DNA of 64,000 bases, taken from positions 462,300-526,299 of the forward strand of contig NMRA01000016.1 in NCBI GenBank assembly GCA_002633005.1, in the 5' to 3' direction. This DNA comes from Phoronis australis (Eukaryota > Phoronida > Phoronidae). Shown piece by piece: positions 12,291-26,354 of this stretch. The position numbers and the translations under genes were made by a program. Under the pieces are notes generated by a model. The model ran no database searches. It worked only from the letters and a program-made list of their open reading frames with translations, and was not told where the DNA came from. The stretch's first letter is position 1; each line of letters begins with the position of its first letter.

Positions 12291-13470
12291 TGGCTCCAGG
12301 TAATCAGTGCAATGAGCCCACCGGTGTACGTCTGGTACAACGTGTACCATATCGCCTGCAAGTATACTTTTAAACAGGGCGAAGCGAAAATGACGATTGT
12401 GCTCGTGCTGTTCAGTTGATGTTTAAGATTATCATTACCTTAAATCTACTCATTCTTTTTGCATATTTTACGTTTTCTATTTCCATGTCACATTACGTAA
12501 TATAGGTTTAAATATCGAATTCCCAAAAGGTTGGCCAACAATTGGTAAGGTGTAAATAGACCAATAGATTTTAGGGCAATAGTCTGATATAACGTGCCCG
12601 AAAAAGAGGATTGAAATTTACAACTTTCCCTTATAATATCCATTATATGAAATTATAGCCTCTGAAAGTTTTACGTTTACAAAACCTGGAGTGATATATC
12701 TGAAATGTTGCCTCCTTTGCTCGAAGTGCAAAAGTCAAAGAAAATTTCAAGACGCGTTCGGTAGAGCAAGTTTCTTGCGGTAAAAGCGAAAAAGCGCAAA
12801 TTTTCGCGATATTATCTCACGAGTCACGGCCATATGTCTGAAGTGAGATACATGAACTTTTATTCCAGTTGGAACATACTTTAATCTTACTGTTGTAGTT
12901 TAGGCGCACCCTGTATGTTCACTTAGTGTTGTTCACCAGTGCCAAATCGCCAACGCATGCAAAATGGATCGGCTATTTCGTGCCCACGACACACAATTTC
13001 CAAAATTAACGCCATTAGCTGGAAAATTGTAATTGATTGTATTTTAGATGGTATAAAGTCAGTAAGAAAGTCAGTAGAGATCATTTCATCCGAAGTGGAT
13101 TTGACAAGTCAGGTAAGAGTCAATATATCTACGAACGTTGAGTATTGCTACTTTTAGTATACTATTTAAAGTTGAAAACCCGACTAACAATACGTATACT
13201 TGACTTTTTTAAATACGAAATTAAAACGAAGCAAAATTATGTCGTTTTAAAGTTTGAACGTAGAACAGCAATAGGTTTTAGTTCATTTTTTGAAATTTTT
13301 GGTCTTAAAAAGGCCCATTCACGCAAGTCTGGGGATTTTTTGCGGATTTTTTTCAGGCGAGATTTTTATTCCCATAAACTTGCTTTACGTATGAGTGAAC
13401 TAAAATGACTAGAACTTAGCATCGAGTAGAATTTTCTGGCCACTACCCCAGTTGACTGAGTATCTGTTAC

Positions 13471-13574
13471 CCAATCATGTTTTGGTCAGTAGCTGGTCAT
13501 CACCATAGCTGCAGGGTCACAGAGCTATGGTGATGACCACCTACTGACCATATTATATGTACCAATCATGTTTT
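13471..13574. repeat. Near-perfect palindrome flanked by a 13-base direct repeat
   Basis: Arms 13483-13510 and 13523-13550 are 28-base inverted repeats with one mismatch and a 12-base loop. CCAATCATGTTTT occurs at both 13471-13483 and 13562-13574. Confidence 0.8.
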
Positions 13575-14250
13575 ATATCAGAGTTTGTGTTCATTAGCTC
13601 GTCATATTGATGAAAACACACAGACTCATCAAGTCAACGTGTGCCATACATTTTTAAAGGTACATTCCCCCTTTTTTCGACTTCAAGTTTTTTTGAATTA
13701 TTGTTGAAATTATTAGCTTCGACCAGACAACAATTAGTTTTTGCCGTTGCCTGTTAGCCATTCGCTGAAATCAAAACCGATGACTTAATCAGTTAAGTAC
13801 ACTTAAAATATTCCGTCCGAGTGGGATTTAGAGCGGCCAACAGAGCCTTTGCTTACGACGCAAGAATGTCAACCTCGCATACGGGCAGGCATGATATCGG
13901 AAAAAGATTCTTTTCGCCAGTAATGTCAATTTAAACATAAAGGTTTAACTTAAAAATTTCGCATCACTTGAATGTCTTCAAAAGATGCTTTTCAAGTTGC
14001 TTCAAAGAGCACCATTCAAGGATTTCCCCTCCATGAAGTACAAAATACATCATAGAATTTTAAATCGGTTTCACTGCACTCCAAACGCACAAAATACTGT
14101 GGAATCGATCGCCTAATTATAGTGCAGTGACAAACCTGTCACTGTTTGATGAGTTTCGTTCACGGGACAACAATCCCACGCCTTCTATAAAAAACTATCT
14201 GATTTAATCTGCTTACTGTGAAAATAGCTGTTTTTTACAGGATAAAACCA

Positions 14251-14402
14251 GGGTAGATTTCAGTAACGCTAGAACCTACGCTAGGACCTCCCTAAAATGC
14301 AAGACCTCGCGAGATTACGTGAGATATTGCCGTGTATTTTAAAGGAGAACACGTGATTTTGGTTAGATTTTCTAGCCTCGAAACAGCTACTGAACTCTAC
14401 CC
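14251..14402. mobile_element. Miniature inverted-repeat element, GTTCAGTAACGCTAGG family (copy 1)
   Basis: Ends GGGTAGATTTCAGTA and TACTGAACTCTACCC are inverted repeats. The interior shares AAGACCTCGCGAGATTACGTG and CCGTGTATTTTAAA with the other two copies. No coding capacity. Confidence 0.7.
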
Positions 14403-15117
14403 ACACTCATGAAGCTAGCTTCATGAAGCTGGCTTTGTCTCAGCCACCGAAGCAGCATGGCCGTCAATGGACTTGCAAGCGTTTTATTGCAATCAATTTC
14501 GATCCGGGCAAAGAATAAGAATACGATGACATTGCTTTGGAAGTACAAATACCCTTGTGAAGAAAATTGTCCAACTCCAGTGGCCAGTTGCACGAAACAG
14601 TCCCAAATAAGGGCTAAGATCCCTAAATCTTTCTTTGTTTCGTTCTTACTCGCAAATGTAAAAATTTTCCGTCATTTTATCTTTATTATAAACTCTTTGA
14701 CTGGTAATATTTTTTATATTATAACTAAAACTGAGACCTTAATTCAATCAAAATAATTAGGGACTTAGTCTTTAAATTAGGGGCGTTGCGTGAAATGACC
14801 CCTATTCATTATCAGTGATATTTAGAATTCAAGGTAGAGTTCACTCTCAATTTGTACCAATTAAGCCAAAAATAAAATTAGTAATGATACTCAAACAACG
14901 TAAGAAAGGACAGTCCGTGTTTTCACTAGCCCACAAATACGCAGCAGATTTAAAGAACTTACACTGTAGTTGAATCCCTCTTTGGGACTGTCACAGGGGT
15001 CTGTTTCATAGATTGAAATAGACTTTAAGACTTTTAGACAGATCTTACGCTCTCACTTCACAATTGCTAAATGAAATTTTAGCAAAGTTATTATCAGCAC
15101 ATCGCACTCTCGAAGTA

Positions 15118-15250
15118 ACTGACCTATCGCCACGATTTTGAGTGACGACCTAACTGACCAATCAGAACACAGCATTCTTGACGCACCTTCGTTTCCAAGC
15201 ATCCATTTTACCAGACAAACAACACGTTCCGGGTAAAACTTATTGTTTGT
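15118..15250 (+). repeat. Dispersed repeat, second copy of the block nested at about 1470-1605
   Basis: Shares GACCTATCGCCA, TGACCAATCAGAAC, CAGCATTCTTG and CATTTTACC in the same order and spacing as 1471-1605. The repeat is non-coding and its ends are not defined. Confidence 0.6.
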
Positions 15251-16019
15251 TTGTCGACATTGCACAAGGGGCGGAGCTTGCGATAAGTCAATTACGGAAT
15301 TAATCTCATTAATGAAAAGTCACATGTGTGTTCTCAGAAACTTTGCATTTTTACTCATATGGGATTTAATCCCTTTTCAGAACTAGTTGTGTGGAATGTA
15401 AGACCAAATATTTGATTTACGTCTCAAGTCACCTTTCGTGTTACAGACCCCAGAACACGTTTTGAACCTACGTAAATTAGGACAGTATTGGAAAAATTAA
15501 TAAAACTTATGTCCCAATCGTGTAACCTCAATAAATCAGTCATTATTATCCAGAAGTCTACTGGAAGTTTTTTAATCCACTATATGCGCATTGAAAATTA
15601 GCGCCCTGTAATCAAGATGTCACAAGCCCAATTATTTGTAAATAATGATTGTAGGAAAATGTTGATTTAGATAAAATGTCGCTCCATTTGTTGAACTATT
15701 TTCGATATAATCAGTGTATTACAAGATCATAAACTTATATTACGACCAGTGTCATATCAGTTATATCGATAACATGGTAGCAGATATAACTGCCGAACTT
15801 TATTACGTTTCTGTGTTGACGTTTTGGAAATTTAGCGAACGTATACTCTGTCGCTGAGAAGTCGTGCACACGGAACAAAATCATTTACTGATAGTTTTCA
15901 TTCGGACGACTTGACCATTTTTGCTATGAGCTAATATTCACTAGAGAAGATAAAAATCAGCGACGCACTTGGATCAGGAATGATACTCAGTTTCTTCTTT
16001 CAGATTACAGATTCTCACA

Positions 16020-19000
16020 ATGGACGGTCGGTTTATCCTTTTGTTCAGTATTTTGGCGGTAGGTCCATTTTCATTTCAGTAAATGAGTTTCTTCTAAGAT
16101 TTAGTGTGCTATATACCTTATTATTATTCAATTTTAAATAAATTACCCAAATCTTGATATTGACATTTTAATGGAATTTTAAAAATACAACGCTCATATC
16201 CAGAAAGAATGTTTAAAAATACACTTTCATTTCCCTTAAAACGTCATAAAACGAATTTTATTGCAAAACAATTTTGTTCAAACTCATTCCCAAATGATGC
16301 TCCTGTAACATGACATAGTTTTAAGGGTGGTGCCTGAATTTTGAGAACCAGTTTTCTCAATTGAATAACGGACATCAAACTGGTTCTCAAAATGCGGTCA
16401 CGTTACATCCGACTATTGCCACGAAGTGGAATTTAATGCAGCTACATAATGGTTCCCACAGTTGACTTAAAACTTGCAAAAATTTGACAGTCAAATACAA
16501 ATGCCTACAGAGCTGTAACTTACGAAATGTACTCAATAGAATGGTACCTATCGATTGATGGAACTCGTGCTACGGCCTAAAATGGTGAAAATAATGTCTC
16601 GAAAGTTAGTGTTCCCTCCGAGAATGGCCATTTAAGAGTTCGCAATAAGTGTTCGTGTTGTTAATTTTGAAGAGAAAATGCATTATGTTTTGGATAACAT
16701 ACCTTTAACTGTGTTTACATTTCTTCAGGTGGCGCAAGTATACAGCGCGATGGTCAAAAGTAAGTTGTGCATTCACGCCTAACAGGGCTCTCGCATATGT
16801 AAATTTAAGACGATTTTTCTTTTGGGTCAACCTGTTGAATAACAAAGCAATGCTTTTGCGTTTAGGTACAATATTGGTTGACGTTGGAGTATCCAGGAAA
16901 GCAGTTGTTGATGTAAAATATATATTTCTTCGAAACCAATTCGGATGTTGTGTCAAGGCTGTGAATGACGCAATTTGGACCCTGAAATAAAAATAGACAT
17001 GCCTCCACACTGGGTCCAAAACGTCATGATGACGCTAAAATGACGCCACGCTAAACATTCCTATTAAAGTCCTTCTCTCAAACTGCCCATGTGGTTCCAG
17101 TATCCGAAAATACTTACTACATAAATTCTTATTTTCGACACCCTTTCTTTATATTCGTTTCGCCTTTCTTGCCAAAAGCGATTTTTTAACAGTATTTGAC
17201 CCTTTTCTGTGAGCGTATAATTACCGGCTGTCATCGGTTATTTCCGAACCCACATTTCCGGCTCATCAGTTCAGGAACTTGTCCTGAACGCTGCCATTTT
17301 TTCCTTGTAACTGAATGTGCTATCGCTTGCTCGAAAAGTCTTCATTATTTTGTTTTATTAGTAATATCTTGTGATTCGTTTGCATATGTAGTGTATTTAT
17401 AGTTTGTAGTTAGTGGTCGTTGATTTTTTTTGGAATGTTACGCGTACTTAGTATGTTAAAATAGCATTGGTGTTTAGTTCCTTACGTAGGTCGGTCGAAC
17501 CTAGGAACCAACATGGGTCGAACCAATTTTTTTGTAAGTTTTATTTTTTTTCTCGTTTTGAAAAAGTACTTTGCTATTATCGGAAAGGTAGTACATTCTA
17601 CTCAGTAAAAATCGAAAAAGTATCAAAATCGGGGCAAGCAGTGTAGAGTTATTGCAAGTTTTGTGGCGAAATTTCGGGGTCACTTTGTTTGGATCGCGTC
17701 GGCCATATTGGAGGACAGCGGGATAAGTTACGAGTTTAAAACTTTGTGTAAATTGTTTTCGCCAACAAATTACTGTGAAATTTAGTTAAACATATCTTTA
17801 CTTACTATTCTGCACGATTTAACAGTGTTCACCAAATTTCAGCCTCGCAGTTGTTACTCATTAAGTGATAAATGTGCTCACAATTCCCGTTGGACTTCGT
17901 CTCATTTCTGGCGGCACCGACAACATGGCGACTTTTGTTGAACTGAAAGGCATGTTCAATCGGCTACTTTGTAATTTGTCAAGGTCTAACGTTGATACAT
18001 TTTGACAAGCGTTGCTACAAAAAAGACACTTTGTTCAATTTTCGTGTTTTTTGTGCCCGTAATTTCATGCAAGTGTCTGAAACTACCCTTGAATATATGC
18101 AGCATTTATGAATTGACCATTTTACTTCGACAAAACAGCTTGCAACCGCATGCATTTACCGTTCGCCAGTGTCTGGTCTCGATCCGCACCGGGTCCGATA
18201 GGCTGCGGTCCCGAGTCTGACAAAATAATTTCTGTCAAAATTTATTTGCCACATTTCTTCAGCAAATTCGATAAAATTGTCCGTAGTTCGATTATTTTAT
18301 CCCCGTTTGCTGGCTGGTAATAGTACAGGCACTGCTCCAGTCGCACTGACGGCGTTTTCTCGGCCTGGGTTCCTGAATGAATTGTACTTCCGGGTTCGCG
18401 GCAAGTTCAAAATGGCGCTGGTTCTTCGGGTGCGAATCGTGAGTGGCGCGTTCATTTAAACTTTTTTCGAGTACGGATTGTGTATTAGTTATGGGGTAAG
18501 TACTTCTTGCATCCTTATAACATCCTCTAACCATGTAATAAGGGTTAACAACGCGTGAGAGAAGGACTTTAAAGGGCAGAAAGTGTGACGTCACCATACT
18601 GTGGAAATCTATGATATTCTGTCACATTGGTTCTAACGCTTGCCACTTACTTCTCTATTGGAAATCAGTTAATGTCTATTTAAAAAATGTGGCTAACCTG
18701 CTAGTCTGTATAGTTCACAGATTTTAAAATGTTAATTTTGTTGACTTTTGCCAGTTAGAACAAATGTGTTAGTGCACGATAATAGACCACAGCAACATTG
18801 TCTCCAATTTAGAGTAGTTATCAGAGGTGCAACGTAACAACTTTGCGCCCCATTTCGATACTTATTCGAACGATCAAGCATTGCAATTTCCAAATTTTGC
18901 ATCTTAATCCGCGTTTGCTTTATATGTCATATAATAACATTTTCCACTTTCCAGAATGCCCGGGCAAACCCGCCGACATTCTGTTCATCCTAGACGAATC

Positions 19001-22000
19001 TCGCAGTATCTGGTATAAACACTTCGAAATGCAAGTCAACTTCGTGCACTCGCTAGCGGATGAGTTCAAAATTGACCCTTCCAAAGTGCGCATTGGTGTA
19101 ATTAGTTTTTCGTCGAAGGTTTTCCTGCAATGGGGACTCGACAAATATTCCAACAAGGAGAGCTTGCTAGCTGCTATCGATGGCCTCAAACAAGCATGTA
19201 AGTAAATTGTTGTGGAGATAAACATCTTCTTCCGTTATAGTAAAAAGCACAAGTTTCTATTTGCCCAACTTCGAACGATGTTTGACGTAGACAGAATCAT
19301 ATTTGCATCATTTAAATTTTTATGTTATGATTTTATTTTAAAAAATAAGATAGGATTTTGACTCATATCACACGCACAATACAAGTACTTTACAATTTAC
19401 AAATCGTTGTCCCTCTTACGAATAGCATTCATAAAAATAAGTTGAAGTTTTGAATGTCTGATCGATTCTGTGATGCCATTAAAGGCCCGTTTATGCCACC
19501 CATGGTTCATGCGAGCCTTTTTGCAGATTTTATTCTGGATCTTGTTATCGCATAAACATAAAGGTAAGGTAATTATTAGCGTTGCGTTTACTTGAACAAA
19601 AATTTTGTGCAACAAACACAAAAAAGATATTCTACAAAAATTCGAACGGAACGACACGTTTTTCTTGTAAGGTTCAGAAAAAATGGTGAGAGAGAAATCT
19701 TTTTCAGTTCAGTATAAAAAATTACAAATAAGCTTGTATTCAATTTAACTTTTATGCACTTGTAACATTACTTAGGAGTAAACTTGGTCGTCTTATACCC
19801 TACAGACGGTGACCAAACCAACACTCATTTGGCTCTTGCAAAAGCACGTGAAACTCTCAACCAACAACGTCGGCCGGGTATTCCTATGATCGTCATTCTG
19901 ATGACGGACGGCCAGTCGCGTCATGTTAGCCTCACGGCAGAAGAAGGCTCCAAATTACGATCTCAGAACGCCACCGTGTTCGCCATTGGTGTTGGACACA
20001 ATGTAAGGGGATTGATTTGCTGATGGTAGAATAGAAAAAAGTGACATAACTTTGTACTTTGTTGAAAAACAAGTCGCTAAGCATACTGACTGACGTAGGT
20101 TCGTGATCAGATTGGGACACTGGACTTAAGTAGGAGAGGTGACAAAATCGACATCTTGAAATGACACCAGCTTTATGGCAAATATATTTTTAGAAAATCC
20201 GATATGTTACCTATTACCTTGTTCTTTGATATTAACCAACATTACTTCTGAACTATGTTTTAAACGGCGCATAGGTGAACAAGAAAGAACTTGAAGGCAT
20301 TGCAACTGACAAAGACCATGTTATTTTGACTTCCTTCGAGAAACTGAATGACCAGCTAAGAGACAGGCTTGTGACCGCCTCTTGTGAATACTTAGGCAAC
20401 CCCATGGGAGGTAAGTTGAAATATCCAAGAAAAATTTTCACTGAAGCTATATGAAAAATTCGTCGAACAGTAGGCCAATGAGAAATAAAATTCAGTGATA
20501 TTAAAGTGCAATTTTTAACAGGTCATCATCTTATGGAAAGTTTTGTCTTGTCATTTGCCAAATAATCTCTTTTTCCAGAATGTGACCTTGACATAGAAAC
20601 CGACCTTGCCTTCGTACTTGGATCAATCAACCAGAACCCTCAAGGCGCCAAGGAGGCCATGGGTTTCGTCAAAAGAATAATTCAGGACGATAACATGTTT
20701 ATTGGACCAGACAGTGTTCAGGTATGTCTGACAGGTTAAAACTATGTTTGTCTAAGAGGTGTTAGGATAGTGTTGCATTCGCAAAAAATGACAAAAAATC
20801 CCAAAGCTTTTTTTGATTTGGCTGGAAATCGGCAGAAGTTTTGGGCTTCGAATTTCGAATTTCAATTTTGTGGCACTGAACGCGACCTCGGATTTCGTAA
20901 GGGGAATGGAGGGGACACTCATAATTTTCGAAAGAAAAATGTTTGCGTAGCTTCCACTCGCCTCCAAAACACGTGACGTCTATGCGAGAGGTAAATGCTC
21001 TTATTCGAGTGTTGCCAGGCCCATACATAAAGTCTCCACCAACTCCTTGTCCAAATTTCTCAGCAGTCAATCCGCTAGAGTACACAAACCTACCAATCTT
21101 TCAAATCAGTCTGGTTTTCAAGTGATCTTTCACGCGGCTTATCCATCTTTTGCTGTCTCCTAATTGCCTTTTGTCCAATTGGTTGACGATTGTTGAGTAT
21201 AGGCCTGTTAGCCTCACCCCCCAATATTACGACCCTGTCCAGCAATGCTAGCCAGTTACCCTCGTCTAATGCTTGACACAATCCCAAACTGGCGGCAGAG
21301 AAAACACGTGCTCCAAGGTCCAAACAAATCTTACCCACAGTTCTTTACTGTCGTAGGTTGGACTTGTACCGAAAGACTGCATCCCAATTGGTTTTGACCT
21401 CAACACTTACCCTGATAAGGAAATGGCTATGACGCACTTCGACTTTGCCGCAGAAGCTTTTGAAACCACGGCGGATCACATTAATTACATGACGTAAGTT
21501 GCTCTAGTGTGTCGTTCAAACAGGTGAAAGGAGCTGAAAGTTCACGTAATGCATTTCAACACTAGTTTTCTGACAGGAGGATTTTAGATGAACATCTAGC
21601 TTAGAATATAACCTCGTCTTGCCGGCCGCTTTCGAACACTTTTCGTATCTTTGCTGAATTCTATTGTAGTTGGTTGACATATTGATTTATTTTTCATGAA
21701 TAAGTGTGCCCTACTACCGTACGTTTCAGCCAGCACACGTTCAGTCCAGCTAACGGCGCTCGGGAAGGCGTACGTAAGGTCGCTGCTGTGATTCTGGATA
21801 GAGAATCTCCCGATGTAGAGGCCACCATCCGAGCCATTGAGGAAGCCAAAGCGCAAGGCGTGGAAGTCATTGCCATAGGTAAGAAGCGGAGGGAATTCGA
21901 GTTTCATCACAGTATGTGTCTAGTGAGTGGGACACTCAAGTTTTATTTGCTGTTGTCTAGAAGGTGAATGGGTTACGGTCGGCTTCGCGGTAAGGTAGCG

Positions 22001-22375
22001 CCGTCTGTAGCATGTGACACGCCTGGAGAGTAATCTTCCAGTGCATGACTTGCTCATTAGACGCTAGAGTAAAAAACTGGTTGGAAACTGGTTGGCGTCT
22101 ATGAGTTTAGCATGTGAATGAAGCAGAACAAAACAATAGGTTTCATAGTTTTCTTGGCTCGGTGCCAAGGGCGGGCCGAAAAGGGCCCCATACTGCACAA
22201 TCCAACTGTCATTAAGACAACGTGATCTTATTAATTCACAGGTGTCGGCAATCAAGTTAACAATAACGAACTGAAACGTATTGCCAGCGACCCGTCCATG
22301 GCATTCAACGTGAAGGACTATAACCAACTATACGAGCTGAAGAAGGACGTCCTGTACAACTTCGTGTGCCCATAG
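16020..22375 (+). CDS. Secreted protein with two vWA domains, copy 2 (PTMP1-like architecture)
   Basis: Nine exons: 16020-16058, 16729-16759, 18955-19197, 19806-20002, 20275-20410, 20579-20721, 21357-21493, 21730-21878, 22242-22375 (TAG). All have AG and GT borders and phases that join without a break, giving 402 residues. Residues 1-22 form a signal peptide (MDGRFILLFSILA, then VAQVYSA). vWA domain 1 (about 24-205) has a complete MIDAS: DESRS, T in DQTNTH, D in LMTDG. vWA domain 2 (about 216-402) has LGSINQ in place of DxSxS, so its metal site is probably lost. Cysteines frame each domain (CPGK and ASCE; ECDL and final FVCP), as expected for secreted vWA modules. The likely role is extracellular matrix or adhesion. 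It is a tandem duplicate of the gene at 689-8499 without that copy's acidic insertion. Confidence 0.93.
16339..16392. repeat. Short hairpin (16-base arms)
   Basis: TTTTGAGAACCAGTTT at 16339-16354 and its exact reverse complement at 16377-16392, in intron 1 of vWA copy 2. Confidence 0.7.
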
Positions 22376-22780
22376 AGGGCGTGGAAGAACGGACTGTAGA
22401 GTTGTAAACAAAGAGTGTGACTGCCTGAGAGTGACATCGAAAATGCATAAATGTTAATAAGTTGACATGGAAACGATTAAGGACAATGCTTACGCCGTGG
22501 GATTTCCCACGTTATCATTTATTGTATTTAAGGGCAATTGCTTATTTCATTGTTGTACTTACCTGTTCAACGACGCTCAGCAACATCTGTCCAAGCGCAG
22601 AGCAGACGCGATTACATTCTGATAGAATGCATGGGTTACAACGAAGCTCTCGTATCTGGTCTTGTTGCACAATCTATGTTCATGAATGACAAAAAACACG
22701 TGACCATGATATTGAAATTTTGTTTAATTACAGCTCCATGTGTACTGAGTTTGCAAAATAAAATGTCATGAGTTAATAAA
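22376..22780 (+). terminator. 3' UTR and poly(A) signals of vWA copy 2
   Basis: Two AATAAA hexamers (22757-22762 and 22775-22780) lie about 390 bases past the stop, a normal place for cleavage and polyadenylation. Confidence 0.6.
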
Positions 22781-22926
22781 GTTAAACGTGATTATACTTG
22801 TTGTTCACTAAAACTTTTGATATCTAAAAATTTTCAAATGTTTCACACTATGGCTTTCATGCTTACTTTTGATAGATTTTAAAGGAGCAGAAAGCTAACT
22901 TTTCATTTAGGGTACTTTCCGCAATA

Positions 22927-23081
22927 GCGTGCGTTCAGTAACGCTAGGACCTGCGGTGGGCCCTAGCTAAAATCTAGCCAAAGCTACGCGTTCTCATTTA
23001 AAATACACGGCAATATCTCGCGTAATCTCGCGAAGTCTTGTCTTTTAGCGAAGTCTTAGAGTTACTGAACGGGAGGCGGGT
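22927..23081. mobile_element. Miniature inverted-repeat element, GTTCAGTAACGCTAGG family (copy 2)
   Basis: GCGTTCAGTAACGCTAGGAC at one end and GTTACTGAACGGGAGGCGGG at the other. The interior (ACACGGCAATATCTCGCG) is the reverse complement of the interior of copies 1 and 3, so it is inserted in the opposite orientation. Confidence 0.7.
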
Positions 23082-26000
23082 CTTAACAACTTGTTCCTGT
23101 TATAATACTCGGATTAGAGAGGATTGCTGGGCTCAAAATGAACTGACGTTCCTTTAGATCAGGCCGGATTATTTGGCTTGTCACGGCGGGATATTGTCAG
23201 TAACCAGTATCTCAAGGTCACGAGGTTTAGGAGTCACTCAACAGTTTTCCTAATCCCCCCTCCGGGCAAAGGCGTTTATTTCTTTTCTACAACAAAACCA
23301 CAAAATATGAAACATACACAGGTACTGACCATACATAAAATTTGTCAACAAGTTAAAAAACGTTCATTCAAAGCGCGTTTTTTTTGCTTTGATGCCCAAC
23401 GAGCAAACTACACAAAATTGACAGTTATAACCCCCAAAGCTACAACTTGCATGCGAATACTATGTACCCAGTCATCAAACAACGCACTCAGAATGCCAAA
23501 ACACTCTAGTTTCCAGGCATTGGGTAGACAATGGGTGTCGTTTTTTGATGAACTGAAAAGTCTGAAGGGTACCTGGATTTCCATCCAAATCTTGATTTGC
23601 CGAAAGCAAGTGGTAGAATGTGTACAAACAGCCACGATTGCAAGAAAAATAGGTCAAGGGAGCAGCAAAAGCACTTTTTAAAACAGGGTAAAAATATAAA
23701 CAAAGTTCACTTTTTGCTACCACACTTACAATAAATCTCAATCCAGCTGGCCCAATTTTTTTGCTGAAATTCGACTATGACTCGAAAAGACTCTTTGAGT
23801 GCCACCTAACGGGGAGGTAGATATCTTCATTGGCTTAGCAAATTTTTGTGAAAACAAACGCGAAAGAAAAACACATTTCGAGATAAAACTTGTAAGATTT
23901 TATTCAACTTTGGGCATTTCACGTATGCTTCATTTTCGCTTATTACGTCACTAAAGCGGAACCAGTCATATAGCTTGTTTCACCGGAAATAAATGGCGTT
24001 CTGCGACGTATTCTTGCCTTTAAGATTGCCGGAGATTCAAGGCATATTTTTCGTTATTCCTTTGAAAACAGCTGGCGAACATTCGTACACCCAGTCATCA
24101 AAGCAATAATCGATCGAAGAATACTGTAAAACAAGCCGACAGCGCCGATAAATGTCTCGGACGGCAGATTGAAAATCGGTATCTGACATTTAGTGCCATT
24201 CAGGTGCACGTGGAGACTATATTGCCGCTACCAGCGGGCCTACGTCGAGTTACATTTTGTGCGGTGAACCGGTTACGGCGAAACTAGGCTGCGTGCTCGT
24301 GAAAAAATATTTCTACGTACAGAATGAGCGTAATCCCCGCGTGCGTGATGCAACATACATCTAGGTTGGCGTCTTCGTTGTACCGGCGAAGGGCAGTGTA
24401 CTACTGCGTAGCCTTAGGTGAACGCTTCGTAGTTTCTTCTAACTGCAAACCAAATACGTAAATCTACTGTTGAGATTTTCATGCTAAATGCACACTGTTT
24501 TTGTGATTACGGTGTTAGATCTCTAACATTACTGCTTTGGTCGCTGGCATTACTAGTGAATTTTGTTAGAATCTGAATGCAACGCCGGTAGCTACTCAAA
24601 ACAGAATGAAACGGGATTGCGACTCGATTTTTATGCGATCTTTGGCCCAAGTTGGTCAATTGCAGTGCATCAACGAAAATGCTTATGTCTCTCAAATCCC
24701 TGACGACCAAAAGACCACCATTCCGGCGTTCACACGCAAACACTTTTCAGCAAATTCTATTGGTCGCTTTTTCTATATCGAGTTACGCCATTATAATCAA
24801 CCATGATAAATTTTGATCCACTCGAATGATAATACACCGTAGTCTTCAACACGATATACACAGAAGAGCACTCATGCCTGACAATGTTATGAGATAATTG
24901 TTTAGAAAGTCAGGGCAGCGCGAAACGCAAAACATAAAGGGCACTATCGTGTCTTTTATCACATAATGTATAGTGCTTTTCAAAACTCCTCAGGTAGTAA
25001 CATCATTTCAGAATTCGATGACCGCCATCTTCAGTTGGCATCAAGGGTCACTGGTATTAGGCCTCAATCTTTATGGTAATATCTCCTTACGTGGTTTCTT
25101 TAATTAACATTTTGTTGGTAGTCATATCTACCGGTGTCAGACGCACCGCCTACCAGGCTATCGACACGACAGTTACCCGCGGAGATTGGTCAAGTGATGA
25201 CAGAGTGCGTGCTCAAAAGATGGTGGGAGACCGATAAATAATTCAACACCAAATTGTTGGTGTCTATTATCGTGATGTATTCGTAATTCTATAATCTTGT
25301 CAATCGCTGTAAAGGCTTTAAAAGAGAACCAAAGGAACGTGTTGAGATTCATGCACGGACATCTATTAGCTATTGATATTGGCCACTCGGGTAAGTAACG
25401 CGTTTTGTCATACGTTTTTGTTACTAATAAACTGAACTATCAGGCAACAACACTATCGAAGCGGTCTGAGTCACAGCCAAAGAGACAATTTAAAGTTACA
25501 ATCTCGAAGCCTGGTAACGTAAAGTGATGTTCTATTTTACTTTGATGTACTTGTATCTGTGCTGTTAATGAAGAATACTGTAATAAGTAAGATTCATGAG
25601 TGAATCAGCGGAGGACAATCCACAGTAATTCCTGGAAATAGTAATTCTGAGCTCTGGGTCTAGTAGGCTCCGAAATCAAACTCTACTGAGACTCAAAATT
25701 TAAACACCGTATGATCTGGCGAAGGACGATTCGAGTGCAAATTTCTAAGTTTACTACAAATTCGATATTCAAGTTGTGTTTCGAGTACAGACAATAGACC
25801 CCGCCTGGCCATGAAGTTTGTTTCAAGAATGGCGTCACTTCACCATTGCTGAATAACAGTTGGGGAATTATTTGAGCTACTGGTAATTATGGGTAAATTT
25901 TAGAGACCCTACAAATTTCCGAGGTGAGATTGAGTTAGGAATAGTTGTATGGAGCGAAAGACAGATTTCTGACTAATTCTCGAGTCATTTTTGAATGAAA

Positions 26001-26354
26001 CGTATCCCTTGTGTAAAATGTTCGACTTAGAAACGGATCCCTTGTGCAAAATGTTCAACTTATAAAACTAAATGGACAAGGCAGTGCACAAAGACGGATA
26101 GCGTGTTTTTTTCTCTCTAAAATTTGACATATTGACGATGTCAGTTGACTGGAACCTATATATGTCTTTTCTTTGTCAGCCACGGCTGTCAGTTTGTCAA
26201 ACTCTTCACCGTATTTTTATCGTGGAGCGTTCTTATCTTCATGGAGCACTATGATTTAATAAGGCCATTTTCGGTATATAAAACAAAAATGTTAATAAAA
26301 AGTATTAGAATGGATAGGAGTGTCAATGCGTGGCAAAGTTAGCCAAAATGGCTG

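Larger units (their letters stand above)
8985..16019. other. Intergenic region between the tandem vWA genes
   Basis: No exon chain or recognisable protein is visible. The stretch holds a tRNA-like SINE (about 12121-12290), a palindromic insertion (13471-13574), a small inverted-repeat element (14251-14402) and a dispersed repeat copy (about 15118-15250). The final part should contain the promoter of vWA copy 2. Confidence 0.6.

Noticed and set aside
23178-23681. 167-codon open frame on + strand (and an overlapping 88-codon frame on the minus strand)
   Set aside because: The composition is not protein-like, no motif or splice context is seen, and the minus strand is equally open. I treat it as a chance frame or an unrecognised repeat.
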